A stretch of 64,000 nucleotides of DNA, taken from positions 61,502,233 to 61,566,232 of the forward strand of contig OZ022341.1 in the NCBI GenBank assembly GCA_963989245.1, in the 5' to 3' direction. This document shows positions 31,540-44,061 of this stretch, one piece after another. Numbering within the stretch: position 1 is the first letter of the stretch; the number at the start of each line of letters is the position of its first letter. The notes beneath the pieces were generated by a model. That model searched no databases and had not been told where the DNA came from. It was given only the letters and a program-made list of their open reading frames with translations. Both the position numbers and the translations under genes were made by a program. This stretch comes from Nansenia antarctica. Its lineage: Eukaryota > Chordata > Actinopteri > Argentiniformes > Microstomatidae.

Positions 31540-32150
31540 CAATGGAGAAGCGCCAATAGTCTGTGATCCAGCCTGTCATGGCCTGGATCACCTGTATGGC
31601 GATGAGTTTGTCTGCGAGGAGAGGTGGCTGAATGGTGTTGAATGCACTTGAGGTCAAAAAACATCACTCACAAAGTGCACCCAGGCCTCTCCAGGTGAAC
31701 ATAAGCCCTGTGCAGTAGATAGATGACTGCTTCATCCATACCTAGGTTCGCCCGATAGGCAAACTGTATTGGGTCCAGAGAATCAGCCACCAGCTACCCC
31801 AGGTACTGCAGGACTAGCCTCTCAAAGGTGTCCATAATATGAGGTCAGAGCCACTGGCCTGAAGTCATTGAGAACGCTGGTGCATCCCTTAGGCACAGGG
31901 ACAATGCAAGATGTTTTCCACAGGGGGGGGGGGGGCACCTTCTGTGTGTCCAGGGAAACGTTGAAGAGGTGACAAAGAATGCCAGCCAGCTGATCAGAAC
32001 ACCCTCTCTCAGCACCCTGGGGGTTGACTCCATCTGGGCCCATAGCCTTGCCTGAGTGGAGCCTCTTTCAGCTCCCTTCTCACCTGGTCGGTCGTGATGG
32101 TGAGGGGGGGGGGGGGGGGCTGTTATTGACTGAACCTTTGCCACACAGGG
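31540..32150 (-). mobile_element. LINE reverse transcriptase remnant
   Basis: Minus-strand frames encode MGPDGVNP..SDQLAGILCHLFNVSL, WKTSCIVPVPKG, LNDFRPVALTSYY and, after a deletion, SSAFNTIQPPLLADKL. These are RT fingers and palm motif A of a Rex/jockey-group LINE, probably the family at 21.9 kb. Homopolymer G runs at 31922-31935 and 32104-32118 interrupt it. It is decayed. Confidence 0.7.
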
Positions 32151-34212
32151 GGGTTGATCATTTCAACAGCTGGAGACCTTCTCCTTCTGCACCCATTACA
32201 CCGAACGAATCTGTGCTTATCTCCATGAATACGTCCACCTCCGGAGCATGAGTCCTCCTAGGGGTCACTCGCTAATCAGCTGCTCAGCCAACCCCCACCT
32301 TGCCCTGGGGCCAGATAGAGAAAATAGACTTGGAGATGGGGGGGGAGGATGGGACGAGGGAGTAAAAGGAGGGGGGGAGAATGAGATTCTAGTCACTCCA
32401 TTAGCACGAAGCCTATGTCGGCATATTTCACCAGGGGCTCATCAGCATTGCAAATAGGAGTGCGAATGCAACAATAGATGAAGGCCCAGACGAGCGGCTT
32501 TGGGGCATCGAATCAATATCACTTCTATTGATTCCAGTGCTTTAGAATGCAAAACAGGTGGCAATTACTGGGCCCTCGTTTGGGCTCTGACAAACACATT
32601 AGAATGCGGAGGCATTGTTTAATAGCTTGAGTATGCAGTGCTGGAACATTCTAAAACTGAATGGATCATACCCATTAGATCTTGTTAATTTAAAACTGTG
32701 AATAGTAACGTTGGGGTGTGAAAAGGTTACCCCTACCTTTCCACTATGCCCATTCCCCCCCCCCCACAAACACAATCTAACCAGGCAACTGGTGTTTAAG
32801 AAGGCCAGGCCGTCCAAACCAGGCAATTGTGTTTACTGTTGTAAATGGGCTTCTGCAATGCAATGAAATGATTGTCTAATCAAGACTGCCTCAGGTTGGG
32901 TACCGTTGGACTATCGTAACGTTGACAGCATTACGATCATCATCTTGACAATATTTATCGATCCTATTTTTCAGGTTTTCTGCTCGAAATCACATGCCCA
33001 CAGTGAATATAGAATATCTCCACAATCACAAGGGCCTTCATAATGATCTTGGTATCAAATGAAAGCTAACACCTGTGGGGTGGCTGCAGAAGTGTCAGAA
33101 TCTAAATATATGTTACTGTGTCAGAGTAAATAGAGCTAGAACATTGTGAACAATCTCAAATTCACTCTTCGCCTAAAAAAAATAACTGCTTTTAGAGTGA
33201 ATATCAGCTTATAGCCCAAATCATCTAGGAATCAGTACTCCAGGGTCTGATGAGTACTTGTGCCAAATTAGATGCTACTAATGTGAGCCAATGCAACCTT
33301 GTACCTGTTTTAGTCCAGGTATGTTTAGGCAGACAACCAAATTGTGCCATTTGGAGACATTTTGGCACCATCAGTGTATCAGACTTTCTCATATGTATCA
33401 GACTGTAAAATTGATTATATTTCATTGACATCACTATAGGTATAAATTCCATCCAAATCCAACTGTTTAGACTCTGTTTGCATCCAGCAGCGGTCTCCTG
33501 CGTTCCTCTTGCGCAACCGCCTCCTTTTCACACATGCTTCGTGACGCACGGGTTATGCAGGGATTTTCTCCCGAACCCATTGGTCAAATTTCATGATTGA
33601 CCACTCATTTGAAGCGTCAGACCCAATAGAATCGAGCAGAGTGGGGGGAAATGACTTTTGAGGACCAATGATATGGAAATTCGGGCGTTGAAACCTAGCA
33701 TGCTAGTTGTTGGTATGTGACGTGGCTGTAAACACTTGCTTGTGACTGGAAAAAACCGATATGGTCGTTTAGAATGGAATCTTATCAATCGTTTGCGATA
33801 TCGATGAACATTATTGATAAAGGTAAGCTCTTTATATCTGTTATATTAAACAGACCCGATTTCCCCCCCCTCGAGGGGGGCGTGGATAAGATGTGGTTGT
33901 CTACAACAAAAACAAAGATGATTCTTGCAAGCTGGAGTTCCTCCATTTAGAGTTCCTTCAGAATTTAGTAAAAGTCAACTTTGGATTAGCTCAATTTGTA
34001 ATGGGCAGGCAATGGGGAAGAATAACTGGCAATTCAGATTTGGCTGATTTTAAATGTTTGAAACTTGAGCTTAATCCACCTAACCAACTGACATAAAACA
34101 GATAATAATAATAATAATAATAATAGGAAAGGTAGCACTTCTTTACAGAAATGACTATTGACAAGATCATATGTGTGAGAGCACTTTGGCTTGATAACTC
34201 CCAGTAAAGTCA
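32151..34212. other. Non-coding, no gene recognised
   Basis: It includes a poly-C run (32754-32765) and an (ATA)n microsatellite at about 34104-34126. A CCCCCCCCTCGAGGGGGG palindrome lies near 33864-33883. Nothing coding can be supported. Confidence 0.5.
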
Positions 34213-36092
34213 AGTGCATGATCTGTGCTCAAGAGTTGGCTTATAATACCAACACGTCCTCGATAATGCGCCATCTCAGAGCGAAGCACCCTGAGACTAC
34301 ACCTGATGCACCCAACATGGTTGGTGCTGGTGCCAGCCAAGATACGTGAAATGTAGACTATACATTTGCAGGAATGACTCAGAGCTTAGAATGGAGGTAC
34401 ATTCAGATTTGAGGAGGCCATGGCTGAGGTGTCCCGTGCCGAATCAGTCAGTTTGACATCGGACAGTTTGACATGTGGACTTCGATGAATATGGACGCCT
34501 ATCTTGCCGTCACCTGCCACTTCATCGCTGGTGAGGACTGCAGGCTCTCCACTGTGATACTGGGGGTGGCCAAACGCACACAGCTGAGCACATAAAGGAG
34601 GCCAAGAGTGTTCTGCTGGGAGAATGGGGCCTGAAGGACAAAGTACACTGCCTCATCACTGACAACCCCTCCAACATGATTTCCTGTGCAAAGCTGCTGG
34701 GAGTACGCCATGTGCCGTGTTTCGCTCACAGCCTCAACCTGGTCGTGAAGAAGGGCCTGGACCTAACACCTGAACTCAAGGACATACGCTTGCGAGCTAG
34801 AAAGACTGTAGCCTTCAAGTCTAGTAGCGAAGCGAAGGAGAGACTGTCCATTTTTCAGGGCCAGTTGGGGGTCCCCAAGCACAAGCTGATCCAGGAGGTG
34901 GACACGAGATGGAACAGCACCTACCTGATGCTACAGAGGATGAAGGAGCAGCGCCTGTCGGTGGGAGCGGCCCTGGCCAGCCTGAGCACAGACATCCCAG
35001 CTTTGACCAGTGGGGAATTTGATATGATGGCTGAGTGCCTTGAGGTATTGGCACCATTTAATCGGGCAACCTTAGAGCTATCCGAGGAGAAATGGGTCTC
35101 GAATTCAAAGGTTATACCTTTAATAAGAATTATGCAACACAAGGTGTCCGAGAAGTGTGGTCGGATGACCAACCCTGCTGCCTCACAGCTGGGCCTGCAC
35201 CTGCTCCGGCTCCTGACGGCAAGGTGCGGTGTGGAGAACGTTGGGGTTCTGGCATTGGCAACGCTGCTGGACCCCCGTTTTAAAACATTGGCGTTTGGTA
35301 ACCCGTCCCATGCTCAGGAGGCGGTGAAGAGGTTGACTGCTGAGTGTGCATCAGCTAGTCAGAGCACACATAATGCAGCTTCAACCTCACAGGTAAATAC
35401 CCTTTCCTTTGCACTGTGTATTTCAACAGCAGCACATATTGTATGTCCTGAACAAATTCCTCCCAGAGGACCACAAAGTACATTTTATTTATTTTATCTT
35501 TATCTCAGCAGCCAACCTCAGCACAGGAAATGCCTGCCACCGAAGAGACAGACGACTTTTGGGAGCTTCTGGACACTCGAGTTGGTTGGTTGCAAAACAT
35601 AGTCTAGTCTATTGTTGAGGATCACATGAAAAAGCTGTCAATTTGACAACTAGGCTAAGTGTTGTTGTGTTCCCTGCAGGTGCAGCACATAATGTCCAGA
35701 GCCCAACAGCAGACGCCACGGTGGAGGTGCAGCGGTACCTGAGTGACCGCTACGTCAGTTGCCCTGCATACGTAAGTGTGGGATCCAAATCGGAATGAAG
35801 GTGGGTTTAAATTAATTTACTAATTCATTAGACAAGTACATTTAAAAATATATTTTTTTTTTTTTTTAAACTGGGTCCCTGCAGCCGTTTAACGTGACGT
35901 TGCTCAACACAGGCTTATTTTTACAGAAGGTTTCGGTGTACACCACCTGTCACCACAGCCAATGACTTTGACAGTAGGCTAGATGTGGCTACCCACTGAA
36001 ATACTGCGCCACACATAAAACAATATATGTGAACTTGCCAAATATCTACATATGCCAGCAACCTCTGTGCCCTGCGAAAGGGTTTTCTCTGC
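34213..36092 (+). pseudogene. hAT transposase, ZBED-like, in several exons
   Basis: A BED zinc finger is visible at about 34215-34310 (CMICAQELA..SIMRHLRAKH, C2-H2 spacing). The RNase H-like transposase core follows: SDMWTSMN and DNPSNMISCAKLLGVRHVPC, then CFAHSLNLVVKKGL, EVDTRWNSTYLML and LATLLDPRFKTLAF in an open frame 34676-35392. Further exons start at 35512 (ETDDFWELLD) and 35680 (VEVQRYLSDRY). A C-terminal dimerisation piece (ATSVPCERVFS) is near 36055-36090. Gaps and a lost donor near 35604 suggest an inactive copy. Closest type from memory is the Ac/ZBED branch of hAT. Confidence 0.78.
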
Positions 36093-36299
36093 CCCAATTG
36101 TCAAACAGCCATGTCCCACACATGCCTAAATGTCGTTCAGATTTGTATCTTTACATATCAGAAATTGACACATTTGCATTTATTGACACAGTTTATCACA
36201 GCACCTTTATTGAACAAGTCATCACAGATGACGGTGGCCTTATTGTATTTTGCCCCAAATTCCTGAAGTTTTAACTGCACACACACATCTCTCAAGTTA

Positions 36300-36492
36300 T
36301 GGAATGGCCCAACGGCACCATCTGAGTGTCTCTCCCAGGCTTTTATCTTCCACCTCCACCTTGATTGAGGATTGAGCACAGGTGTGCCCAATCAGGCCAT
36401 CATCATGCAATCGGCAGGGAGGAAGGACAACCACCTGGTAGAAACACAGGAAACAAACAGAACACACACACAAACACACTACGGACGTAACA
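36300..36492 (-). repeat. LTR 5' portion, family of 25.1 kb
   Basis: The minus strand starts TGTTACGTCCGTAGTGTG at 36492. It contains GCTCAATCCTCAATCAAGG and GATAAAAGCCTGGGAGA and ends near 36300. It shares those blocks with the 3' LTR piece at 25.14 kb in the opposite orientation. Confidence 0.65.
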
Positions 36493-37200
36493 CGTGTTCA
36501 TGTCAATGAAATAATATTCAGCCATCAATACATTGCCACAGAAAACTAGTTTGGATATCCCATATCTGGGGAATGAGGGAGCAGCAGTTGCCATGCAGAC
36601 ACTTTTCTTAGGCAGGTTCTGAATCTGAATTACATAATGTTCAGTTCCACAGCTCTGAAAAGACTAATTGAGGGATGTGGAGGCTTGCTAGGGAGAATAA
36701 GGGAAAATAAAGGATTTGTATGATACTGCATGTTCTGTAGTCTCATACATCATAAACCAACAATTGGAAATGTATTTACTGTGAAATCAATAACCAGTCC
36801 TTCATGTGAGCAGTTCATTGTTCTGTTTCGTGTTGATGGGGTGATACTGGTAAATGAAATGCATGTAGGGAAACAACCCAGCATGTGCAATGAAATGATA
36901 ACCATTCAACTGAATCAAATACATGCTCATGCCTATATAATACCTGTATAACTCCTGTATCATTGTATAAATGAAAGAAAATGGTATGGTGTAGCAATGT
37001 CTAAATCCAAACATTGTATGTGTAAAATGATGTTGATTCACTGTCTTGTGGCAACAATAGAGAAACAATTAGAACAAAGTTCTAATCAAGTTAATTACAA
37101 TAATATTCTGAAATTAATCAGATTAATCATGATTAATCACAAGCTTAAAATACTAGTATTTACTTTTGTATTTTGTGGGGAGATAAAACAAAAACATATG
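36493..37200. other. Non-coding, no gene recognised
   Basis: AT-rich sequence without supported features. Confidence 0.45.
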
Positions 37201-37315
37201 CAGGGCTCTCAAGTATCACGCATTGGGCGTGAGACAAGGTGTGGCGTGTGAGTGTGTGAACGGGTTGAAATGCGTGTGTCTCACGCCCAATGCGTGAGAC
37301 TTGAGAGCCCTGCAT
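37201..37315. mobile_element. 115-bp hAT-like MITE
   Basis: Inverted ends are CAGGGCTCTCAAGT and ACTTGAGAGCCCTG, with inner arms CGCATTGGGCGTGAG and CTCACGCCCAATGCG, making a near-complete hairpin. CATATG flanks both ends. Confidence 0.82.
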
Positions 37316-37572
37316 ATGTGGTGTTGGAATAAAGGCGAGGCAAGGCAACAGGGACAATTCAAAGTGCTTTACACAGAATATTTTCAAATCCAGAAAAAGT
37401 AGGATAGTAACAAAGAAAAAAGCTCTAATTTTTAATGGTAGGTTTATTTTAACAGTTAGAGACTGAATATAACAAATAAAAAATTCTTGAAAAACACATT
37501 ATCTAAAAGTTCTTAATTGATCTGCATTTGATCGAGGGAAATAATAATTTGATCCCCTAGCAAAACATGACT

Positions 37573-38193
37573 TAGGCTACGTCCACACCAATACGTTTTT
37601 CGTATATAAAAATATTACCGTTCACACCAGCATGTTTATAAAAATGTCTGTATCCACATGCATACGCATGAATGCAATATAAACGCTGTCATTGAGCATT
37701 TCACACCAGTAGTCGGCGATATAATTTTAACCCCATAGCCCCGCTGGCCAATCAGACGCCTCTGTTCTCGATCATTAACCGTGCATTTATCTGGTTAACA
37801 GGTTAAAAGTCCAGTTAACAGTGAAAGAACTAGAAGCACTTTGTACACATCCATTTTCCTCGCTTGTGTAGCCTCGACCACCGTTGCCTGTTGTAAACAA
37901 AGTAGTTACTGGTGCCAGGATATGTATGACGTTGGAGGGAACAGCAAACAGCTGCAGTGTGCATGATCAAAGAAATCTACGCGCATGATGACGTGATGAA
38001 TACAACAAAACTCTGTCTAACTCGTTCACACGTCAAAAATATACAGCGTTTAAAAAAAATCTTCACTCTGGCAAGCGTTTTTTTTTTTATATCGTTTTCA
38101 GGGGGTAAAAACGTGTTTGCGTGTGGACGAACCCCCCAAAACTAATATAAAAATCCACGTTTATCAAAAAACGTATAGGTGTGGACAGGCCTT
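37573..38193. mobile_element. hAT-like non-autonomous transposon, about 620 bp
   Basis: Inverted ends are AGGCTACGTCCACACCAATA (37574 on) and its partner ACGTATAGGTGTGGACAGGCCT (about 38171-38192), enclosing AT-rich sequence without a transposase. CGTCCACACC-type ends are typical of non-autonomous fish hATs. Confidence 0.7.
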
Positions 38194-38194
38194 A

Positions 38195-38335
38195 GAACTT
38201 GGAGGAGCTTGTTGGCAAGCACAGAGGTCAGACGTTTCTTGTAAATCACAGATTTTCTATAGGATTAAGGTCCGGAGACTGGCTAGGCCACTCCATGACC
38301 TTAATGTGCATCTTCTTCAGCCACTTATTTGTTGC
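38195..38335. mobile_element. Tc1-like transposase remnant
   Basis: TTTCTATAGGATTAAGGTCC, GGCTAGGCCACTCCATGACC and CTTCTTCAGCCAC are Tc1 transposase-type segments (an antisense LINE-like reading is less likely). It is short and without an open frame. Confidence 0.5.
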
Positions 38336-38819
38336 ATAGAGCTCTGGACGTCACGTGACTTGAGTCACGTAACTTTGTTTACGGCGCCATATTGGCAGAG
38401 TAGAAAACAATAGATGCCAGCACCAGCCCCAGTGGCAACTTCAGACCATCTGAGTTTTCGTCCCCCTTCACCGACCAAGACAAAGAACACTACATCGCTA
38501 AACTAAATAGATTGAACATCACCGACCCTTATAACGCCCCGGCGTACTATTCAAGCCATTAGAAAACGAAAAGGCAAGCTAGCTGTCTGCTAGGCTAAGT
38601 AAACGTTACTTCCCAATACATGTGGCCTAATCTGACTCAGAGTTATATTACTTCGATTTGCTTCACCTAGCAAACAGTATAAGTAAGTACGTAAAGCAAA
38701 CAGTATGCACAGTATTTTATCTCCACACCGCAAAGAAGTATTTAAACTTCGGAACGGCGACTATTCACACAACGCTGACTGCTGACCTGACGCGGAAGAA
38801 CAAGCCCCCGGCAGGTAGA

Positions 38820-39113
38820 ATGGACCGTAGGACCATGATCTGTATCTATCTACTTCTCTCGGGAGACATTCAGCTGAATCCCGGTCCAGTTTCAACCAGG
38901 CAGGCTACACGTTTGGCCAGAGAGCAGCTGTGCCTTTCCCAGGCAAATGTTGCTAGCGACGCCATCGGCGTCAAACCAGCAGCGGTCTTCCTGGATTCAG
39001 ACGAGGCTATCAAAACAAAGGATAGCTATGCTAACAACATTCCCCCCTCCCTCCCCCACCCGGCGACGACCCCCCCCCTCCTCCACCCGGAGACTCTCTA
39101 CCGAAACCGTTGA
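38820..39113 (+). CDS. LINE copy B first ORF with 2A-like motif
   Basis: ATG at 38820 opens a 97-codon frame starting with a short hydrophobic stretch (MICIYLLLSG), followed at 38862-38888 by GDIQLNPGP. The 2A consensus is D(V/I)ExNPGP; here Glu is Gln. 2A-like motifs near the N-terminus are known in CR1/L2/Rex-type LINEs, where ribosome skipping between G and P can release a leader peptide. The frame ends in a proline-rich run of C homopolymers at 39040-39113. The main ORF continues in another frame, so a slip in the C tract probably broke a single long ORF. Confidence 0.6.
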   Translation: MDRRTMICIYLLLSGDIQLNPGPVSTRQATRLAREQLCLSQANVASDAIGVKPAAVFLDSDEAIKTKDSYANNIPPSLPHPATTPPLLHPETLYRNR

Positions 39114-42100
39114 ACAATGGGCGACCCCCCCCATCCCCCAACCCTCAACTTGACGATGACCTGAATGGTGACTATTTCCAAGTCAAGGACATGAACACTC
39201 TTTTTGGACACAGCAGTAAGGGCCTGCATATTGTTCACCTTAATGTGAACAGTCTTGTGCCTAAACTGGACCAAATCAGAGAAATGTTCCATGACAGCAA
39301 GGTTCACATTTTGAGCTTCTCTGAGACCAAGTTTGATGAATCAATCAAAGACCCAGAGATTGAAATAGTAAACTACACAGTAATCAGAAACGACAGGAAC
39401 AGGTATGGGGGTGGTGTCTGCATGTACATTCACAACGATATTATCTTTAACACCCGGTATGACCTGAATCGTGACAAATTAGAATCTGTTTGGGTTGAAA
39501 TTATCTTTAACAAAGCAAAACCGGTGCTGGTTGGTACTATCTACAGACCTCCCGATCAGAATGATTTCTATGATATTCTTGAGGGGTGCTTGGATGACGT
39601 TGACTGTGTGGAAAAGATTCTTATTGGGGATTGGAACACGGACATGCTCAGAAATGAAGCATCCGTCTTCAAATCCTTCACTAGGTTTTCTGAATTACAC
39701 GGACTCCGCCAACAAATTACCAAACCCACTAGGGTGTGTATTTCTACTCAAACCACCATAGATCTCATTCTAACATCGGATGAGTCCAAAATCTCCAAGA
39801 GTGGGGTTATTGTATGTGGGCTAAGTGATCATTACATGATCTTTTGCACTCGTAAAAAACATAAACCCAAGGCTGGCGGTCATAAAACTGTAACCACTAG
39901 ATCCCTTAAATCCTATTCTAGTGAGGCCTTAAACCATAAACTGGAGAATCAAGACTGGTTAGATGAACTAAAAAGCACACAGGTTGAGGAGGCATGGCTA
40001 GGTTTCAAAACCAAATTCCTAAATATTATTGACAGTATAGCCCCCATGAGAACCACCAGGGTTAAAGCCCGATCGGAACCATGGATGAATTCGGACATTC
40101 TAAATGCTATGAAAGTCAGAGACCTAAAATGCTCTGAAGTTCAAAAATGCAAATCAAAATTAGTGAAACACTTAAACAAAGATCTCAAAACCCACTTTGA
40201 GAAAATTAAAAAACAATGCAACAAACTATGCAATCAGGTAATTACCATGACCAAATCTGCTAAGAAAAAATACCTCGATAACAAAATCGAAGAAAACTTA
40301 AACAAACCACGTGACCTTTGGAAGCTACTTAATAGCCAACTAGGTTGCAGTCAAAAACTCAAAACCAGGTCTACAAACATCAGCATAAAATCTGGAGATT
40401 CTCTCTTTACAGACAAGCTGGATGTGGCTAAGTGCTTAAACACTTTCTTTACAACCATAGCCACTAAATTAGTTAACAATCTACCACCCCACTCAGGGCG
40501 TTATGGTGTAGAGCACATCCGTGCGTTCTACAATAAACTGGGTGTACGCAAAGATGATTTTAAACTCTCCATGGTGTCAAACGATGAGGTGTTTAAAAAG
40601 CTGGGCGCTCTACACTCAGAAAAGGCCACGGGCCATGACAATATTCCAGCCAGATTTCTAAAAGACTCAGCTGCCTCCATTACCCCAATCATCACCCACA
40701 TAATAAACCTCTCCATCAAACAGGGACACGTCCCCCTTGACTTTAAAATAGCAAGGGTAACCCCACTGTATAAAAAAGGAAGCAAATTAGACCCAGGCAA
40801 CTACCGACCTGTTTCTGTTCTTAATTCCATCTCGAAACTTATGGAAAAAATAGTTTATGAACAGGTTGATAGGTACCTTACCGAAAAAAATGTATGAATT
40901 TCAATCAGGATTCAGAACATCCCATTCCACTGACACATGCCTTCTCTATTTGAACGACCACATCAACCATGAGGTGGACTCGGGCAAGTACTGCGGCATG
41001 GTCATGCTGGACCTCCAGAAGGCCTTCGACACAGTAGATCACCACATATTGTTAGATAAACTGAAAGCAATTGGGTTCGATAGAACATCGGTGAGCTGGA
41101 TGCAATCCTACTTAGAGGGGAGGGAACAGGTGGTTAGTGTGAACGGAACACTGTCCCCCCCCCTCCCAGTGACCTGCGGCGTTCCACAAGGAAGCATATT
41201 GGGACCTTTACTGTTCCTAATATACTGTATGTGAATGACATGTCATCAGCATGTGATTGCAATTTGTTCCTGTTCGCGGATGACTCGGCTCTGCTGGTCT
41301 CTGACAGGGACATATTGCAGGTGGAAAAAGCGCTAAGCACTGAACTGAGTAGAATCTGCATCTGGCTAGCTGACAATAAACTATCAATACACCTAGGTAA
41401 AACTGAAACCATCCTATACGGATCCCCATCTAAACTCAGAAAGGCTGAAAATTTTAAAATAAAAGTGGGTAACATTAATATCACAAGAAAAGAGGATATT
41501 ACATACCTGGGCTCCATCTTAGAGGCAAATCTTTCCGGAGATAAAATGGCAGCAAAAGTAATCAAAAAAGTGAACCATAGAACTAGATTCTTGTACAGGA
41601 TATCCTCACTGGTCAGTAAAAACACACTGAGGACCCTATCAGGAGCTCTCATTCAATGTCACTTCGACTATGCCGTAACATCATGGTACTATAGAACCAC
41701 AAAGGCCCATAAAATAAGACTCTAGACAGCCCAAAATAAACTGGTTAGGCTTCTGCTAGGCCTCAACCCTAGGACACATCTAATCGCTGCTATTTTTTTT
41801 AGCCTTGATTGGCTACGAGTAGTTGACAGAGTGCAGCAGCTTGCACTGGGCCTGGTCTTCAAGATACGCTACACCACAAAGACACCCAAGTACCTGTCAA
41901 CATACTTCCAAAAAGTGAACAACGTCTACACATACAATACCAGAGGACCAGAATTCCACGAACCACGTTCAACCGCGTTGTACCACAAACAAGGGGTTAA
42001 ACTCGTTTGCAAACTATGCAGTAAAAATGTGGAACGCCCTTCCTATAATCTTAAAGGAGTGCAAAACACTGCCCACCTTCAAAACCACTCTCAAAAAACA

Positions 42101-42135
42101 TTTACAGGAGGCTGCAATCCGTAACTGGACACTCT
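39110..42135 (+). pseudogene. LINE copy B endonuclease-reverse transcriptase
   Basis: An AP-type endonuclease (LHIVHLNVNSLVPKLDQI, SFSETKFDES, GTIYRPPDQND, LIGDWNTDM, LSDHYMIF) is intact to about 39850. A linker and the RT follow (ARVTPLYKKGSKLDPGNYRP at about 40750-40815). The frame breaks at 40895, resumes with MLDLQKAFDTVDHH and GVPQGSILGPLL, breaks again at 41234, and resumes with FADD to TAG at 41723. The C-terminal part continues in other frames to about 42135. The nuclease nicks target DNA and the RT copies RNA at the nick. Confidence 0.88.
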
Positions 42136-42516
42136 AAATCAAAAATCTGATTAAAAGACCCGAACTACCCACTGTACATACTTTGTGTTTTGTCCCCCGC
42201 CCCCACCTGTGGTGTATGTCCCCACCTGTCCTACCCGCTGTACATACCTTATGTTTTGTTGTATTGTTCTTCCCATGATGGATGTATGTTTATCTTGTAG
42301 ATAGTAATAGTTATTTGTCTGTATTATCTTGTAGATAGTACTAGTTTTTTTGTCTGTCTTACATGTAACGATGAATTGAGAATCAAGGACCCCAATTGAA
42401 ATAAGCCAGTGGCTTTCTTGGGTTTTTATCCTGTTAGTTGACCTTGTATGTAATATGTACTTTCATGTACCTACTTCTGCAAATCTTCTAATAAAGTTGT
42501 CAATCAATCAATCAAT

Positions 42517-43230
42517 GCCTATTACCTACGTATTTATTATGATCATGCAGCAGAAATGTGTAGCCTTCTGTCTGCTCCCCCTGTTCTCTCACAGGTATCA
42601 GTTCACCCATCAATCCCCATTGTCTGTAGTTGAATAAATCAACATTGTGCAATTTATAACATGTTGTCTTTCTAGTTTGTCTTACATTAACATTGCTTTA
42701 ACCATTGTCACCCCACACAGTATTAGGCTGTCTGCATTTAGAGCATGGCATACTTGTGTCCTTGCCCTAGGTTTGACTCCAAGTGAGTATTCTGGCCATG
42801 CTCCTCTACATCAAGTGAGTGATAGAAATTGTGTGATATTACGAGTACATCTAGCTAATGTTAGCCTACTATATTATGATGCGTGTATCCATATCAATAC
42901 CTATAATTAGACCTGCATGCATCACCTACAATCGTGATTTTAGCATAACCTTACTAACGTTACTAGACTAATGTTAGCTAGCACTAGATACACAACATAT
43001 GAACTATGATAATTATGTAGAGTTAGGTTGTGTTCGGAATAGCATAATAGCATACTACTCATACTAGATATGACGTAGATTTTGAGTATGTAGTGCGTTC
43101 ACACTGTACAGTATGCGAGATTTGAGTATGCGAGAAATTTAGTAGGCGAGCAATTACTTCTGGGAAAATTGAAGTCAGTTACGATGGACACTACTCGGGT
43201 ACTGTTTCCCAAAATGCATTTCGCGTCCAG
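42517..43230. other. Non-coding, no gene recognised
   Basis: Host-like AT-rich sequence. From about 43020 it contains TTCGGAATAGCATAATAGCATACTAC-type sequence typical of a non-autonomous hAT repeat, which surrounds the MITE below. Confidence 0.45.
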
Positions 43231-43331
43231 GGTTGCCAGATGGGGCGGGTTACCGCCGAATGGGCTACTTGATTTTGAGGTTATAGAAAGTTTAGGCTGT
43301 AAATTGTCAATCCCATCTGGCAACCCTGTGC
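43231..43331. mobile_element. About 100-bp hAT-like MITE
   Basis: Inverted ends CAGGGTTGCCAGATGGG and CCCATCTGGCAACCCTG enclose about 65 bp. CAGGGTTGCCA is a common hAT terminal sequence. It appears nested in a larger non-autonomous repeat. Confidence 0.82.
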
Positions 43332-43921
43332 GCTTTCAGCCTCGTCAAACTGCGTCATACAAACCCGTCATACAGCTGTTGTTTCCATCGTCCGATAGCC
43401 TGGGGACCGAAAGCTTGCAATAAACATCGTTTATGCACAGATTTGAGTGTGCAGATGCTGCTTTTTTGCACTCTATTTGTTACTCTTCAGCTGCAGCACC
43501 CCAGCTAAGTCTGATCACGTATGAGCGGTGGTATTTTCACTATACTGGGAATTAACATGGTGAAATGCATTCTTAGACAAGGCTACGTGTCATGATTACA
43601 AATATGCCACTTGAAATGCATGAAATCCAAGTTTATTTGTGTCTTACACACATGTTCACCTAGTATTTGACTGCTTGTAACCCAATCACGAATGATCCCT
43701 GTATTGTAGCTTCAGACAGACAAGTTGGTTGTAGTGCTTGCCCACGATATGTTATTGCTCATATATATTTATTTTAATCATGTTATTTTACCAACTGTTA
43801 AGACAACAATATAGTAAGCTAGTTACTTGAGCTAGCTAAAGATATTGGCCCCCCAAATAATTTTACAACGTGTTGTAATTATGTTACGATGTTTCTGTCG
43901 AGTGAGTGAAGGTAAGCAACG

Positions 43922-44061
43922 TAGGGTGCGTTCGTAAAATCGCTCTGAGAGCGCCGGAGCGCACACTGGGTGCAACGTTATAAAGGGACCAGGTAATTTG
44001 ATTGGACAAGAGGCATTCCATGAGTGCTGATCATATTTCCAGGGCGAATTTACGAACGCAG
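43922..44061. mobile_element. hAT-like MITE containing a piece of the compound hairpin MITE
   Basis: Imperfect inverted ends GGGTGCGTTCGTAAAATCGC and GGCGAATTTACGAACGCAG enclose 43985-44030. That inner piece matches the GTAATTTGATTGGACAAGAG and GCATTCCATGAGTGCTGAT segments of the repeats at 28.5 and 61.9 kb. Confidence 0.6.

Larger units (their letters stand above)
38340..42516 (+). mobile_element. LINE copy B, near full length
   Basis: It contains a 5' leader (exact start uncertain), a first ORF with a 2A-like motif, an endonuclease-RT ORF, a short 3' UTR, AATAAAG and a (TCAA)n tail ending 42516. Relative to copies A and C it has disabling changes: a 5-bp deletion near 40890, a 5-bp insertion near 41225, CAG to TAG at about 41723-41725 and a frame change near 41950. 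Its 3' UTR lacks most of the C-rich array seen in copy A. Confidence 0.85.

Noticed and set aside
31921..32118. Poly-G runs as G-quadruplex regulatory elements
   Set aside because: They interrupt a decayed LINE frame and look like homopolymer expansion, possibly with sequencing error. No promoter or gene is nearby.
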